Source of the DNA: Shewanella psychrophila
Lineage (GTDB): Bacteria > Pseudomonadota > Gammaproteobacteria > Enterobacterales > Shewanellaceae
DNA: 64,000 nucleotides
Direction: 5' to 3'
NCBI RefSeq assembly: GCF_002005305.1
Contig: NZ_CP014782.1
Location: 1,426,001-1,490,000, forward strand
Position 1 is the stretch's first letter. Each line of letters opens with the position of its first letter. Made by a program: the position numbers and the translations under genes. The notes below the pieces were generated by a model that was not told the origin of the DNA, made no database searches, and was given only the letters and a program-made list of their open reading frames with translations. Shown here piece by piece: positions 62,975 through 64,000 of this stretch.

Positions 62975-63790
62975 TTACTCTTCATCCAAAATGAGCTCTT
63001 TAATCATTTCATTGACGGCTGGAGTCGAAAGCAGGCGATAATACTCTAATTTTCGCGCCTGAACATCATTAGTTAATTTTTGATCTGTAGCACCTTGCCA
63101 ATTGGGGCGCTCCACAGATTGATTGAAGCTCCGTGATAACCACTGTTTTTTACGAGACAGCTGCGCATCTAGCTTCAACACTTCCACGCTGACATCCGGG
63201 TGCCTTAACACAAGCTCGCTACAGCCAAACCGGGAAAGATCGCTTCTGACATTTTCCAATTCGGACAGTTCCAGTAATATTTGCTCGGTACTGGAATCAT
63301 ACACCACCTCTCTAGATACCAAAGCTCTCGCCTGTACTAACTCTCTGGGCCCATGAAATAGGCGTAAATCTTCTTCGAGCGCTACTAACTGCCACCGAGT
63401 AGAATCGACAATACAGAAATCAGCATTTTCATTGGCTTTGAAATCTACATTTATCGCCAATCCAGATCTCAGCTCTTGTCCGCATAGAGTCGGAGAAATT
63501 CCTAAGCCGGTAAATAAGCGCCAACCTTGCCCTACTCCTCTGGAGAGTGTGCTCGTATCAGGTTTGCTCAGTATCAGCTGTGACTCGCACTTAAGGGATA
63601 AAAATGGATGCAATCTGAATAATACCGAAAATGATGTCTGGCTGACTTCCACTAGAATAAACTCACCGACATGACCGCTCATGGCTTGTAGCAAGCCAAA
63701 ATCACTGACCGCTTCATTAAGATATATCTTAAGCGTTGAGCCATGATCAAAAGTAAGGATTTCAGGCTGGGTTAGCAAGGGTTCAAACAT
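62975..63790 (-). CDS. Hypothetical protein, 271 residues
   Basis: I do not recognise a family. The protein opens MFEPLLTQPEILTFDHGS, is mostly mixed strand and helix by composition, has no signal peptide or membrane segment and ends in charged helices (LEYYRLLSTPAVNEMIKELILDEE). The two Cys residues in its first half are scattered, with no metal-binding pattern. The gene is 22 bases upstream of rlmA, so a link with rRNA modification or translation is possible but unproven. The 210 bases upstream of it to the window end hold no feature I can name. Confidence 0.6.
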   Translation of the reverse strand: MFEPLLTQPEILTFDHGSTLKIYLNEAVSDFGLLQAMSGHVGEFILVEVSQTSFSVLFRLHPFLSLKCESQLILSKPDTSTLSRGVGQGWRLFTGLGISPTLCGQELRSGLAINVDFKANENADFCIVDSTRWQLVALEEDLRLFHGPRELVQARALVSREVVYDSSTEQILLELSELENVRSDLSRFGCSELVLRHPDVSVEVLKLDAQLSRKKQWLSRSFNQSVERPNWQGATDQKLTNDVQARKLEYYRLLSTPAVNEMIKELILDEE

Positions 63791-64000
63791 GACAAATTCA
63801 CCTCAGGTTAATGAGGCAGTGTACCTTGCTTCCTTTTACAGCACCAGAGGGGTAAGAGACTAAAAACAAACAGGATAAACGAATCTGAAATTTAATTTTT
63901 AGCATTGACCCGACACTATCAAGAATAGATGGGTGACTCTGTGATCTGAGCTTGTTGTAATCTTATGGCCTTCACAATAACAAGATTTTAAGACGTTCTA

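Noticed and set aside
1..64000. CRISPR arrays, prophage or integron structures, tRNA and rRNA genes
   Set aside because: I looked for regular spaced repeats, integrase or phage structural genes and cloverleaf-like sequences and saw none; the only mobile element is the IS at 48704-49932.

Overview
The window looks like chromosomal DNA of a marine gammaproteobacterium, most likely Shewanella or a close relative. I infer this from gene content: a hisGDCBHAF-IE operon behind a His-codon leader peptide, a pheS-pheT-ihfA block, an S-adenosylmethionine decarboxylase of the eukaryotic type between speA and speB, a DUF3802 gene, RlmA, CvfB, YceH and YoaA, and many sensory proteins. No rRNA or tRNA gene and no CRISPR array was seen. 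One intact insertion sequence is present.

Layout. 1-7286 (minus): a catabolic cluster of LysR regulator, ethanolamine-type permease, PuuA-like glutamine synthetase, aldehyde dehydrogenase, iron-type alcohol dehydrogenase and a glutamine amidotransferase cut by the window edge. Together they read as a gamma-glutamylation route for an amino alcohol such as ethanolamine. 7608-8909 (plus): a type II NADH dehydrogenase. 8979-17539 (minus): an overlapping signalling operon with a 1846-residue hybrid kinase (two CHASE3, three FixL-like PAS, GAF, three receivers), a lone CheR, a lone CheB, a receiver-kinase protein, and upstream the collapsed remnant of a second kinase. 17705-21048 (minus): a YoaA helicase and an HD-GYP protein. 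21373-23897 (minus): a YheO-like regulator, a cysteine desulfidase (CyuA/YhaM family) and RidA. 24190-25281 (plus): azlCD. 25408-27347: a divergent EamA exporter and AraC regulator.

27611-35221 (plus): the complete histidine pathway with attenuator and terminator. 35370-39646: a periplasmic binding protein, purC, a GNAT acetyltransferase and an LpxM/LpxL acyltransferase. 39827-43618 (minus): ihfA, pheT, pheS and a candidate Phe-rich leader peptide. 43902-48209 (plus): a chemoreceptor and a Cache-PAS sensor with a degenerate kinase core. 48343-50444 (minus): a secreted protein with two retropepsin-like domains, split by a 1229-bp IS3-family element whose 3-bp target duplication and inverted repeats are visible. 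Removing the element restores a 289-codon frame exactly.

50555-52526 (minus): small proteins (SpoIIAA-like, membrane, DUF3802, YceI). 52693-57259 (minus): speA, AdoMetDC, speB and pdxH, a polyamine operon with its cofactor gene. 57600-61150 (plus): cvfB, yceH and an ABC-2 transporter pair. 61643-63790 (minus): a cold-shock protein, rlmA and an unrecognised protein. The last 210 bases hold nothing I can name.

The items most worth a second look are the amino-alcohol gamma-glutamylation cluster with its 37-bp palindrome, the triple FixL-like PAS kinase with lone CheR/CheB, the single-chain two-lobed aspartic-protease-like protein broken by the IS, the eukaryotic-type AdoMetDC in an agmatine operon, and the candidate pheST leader peptide.
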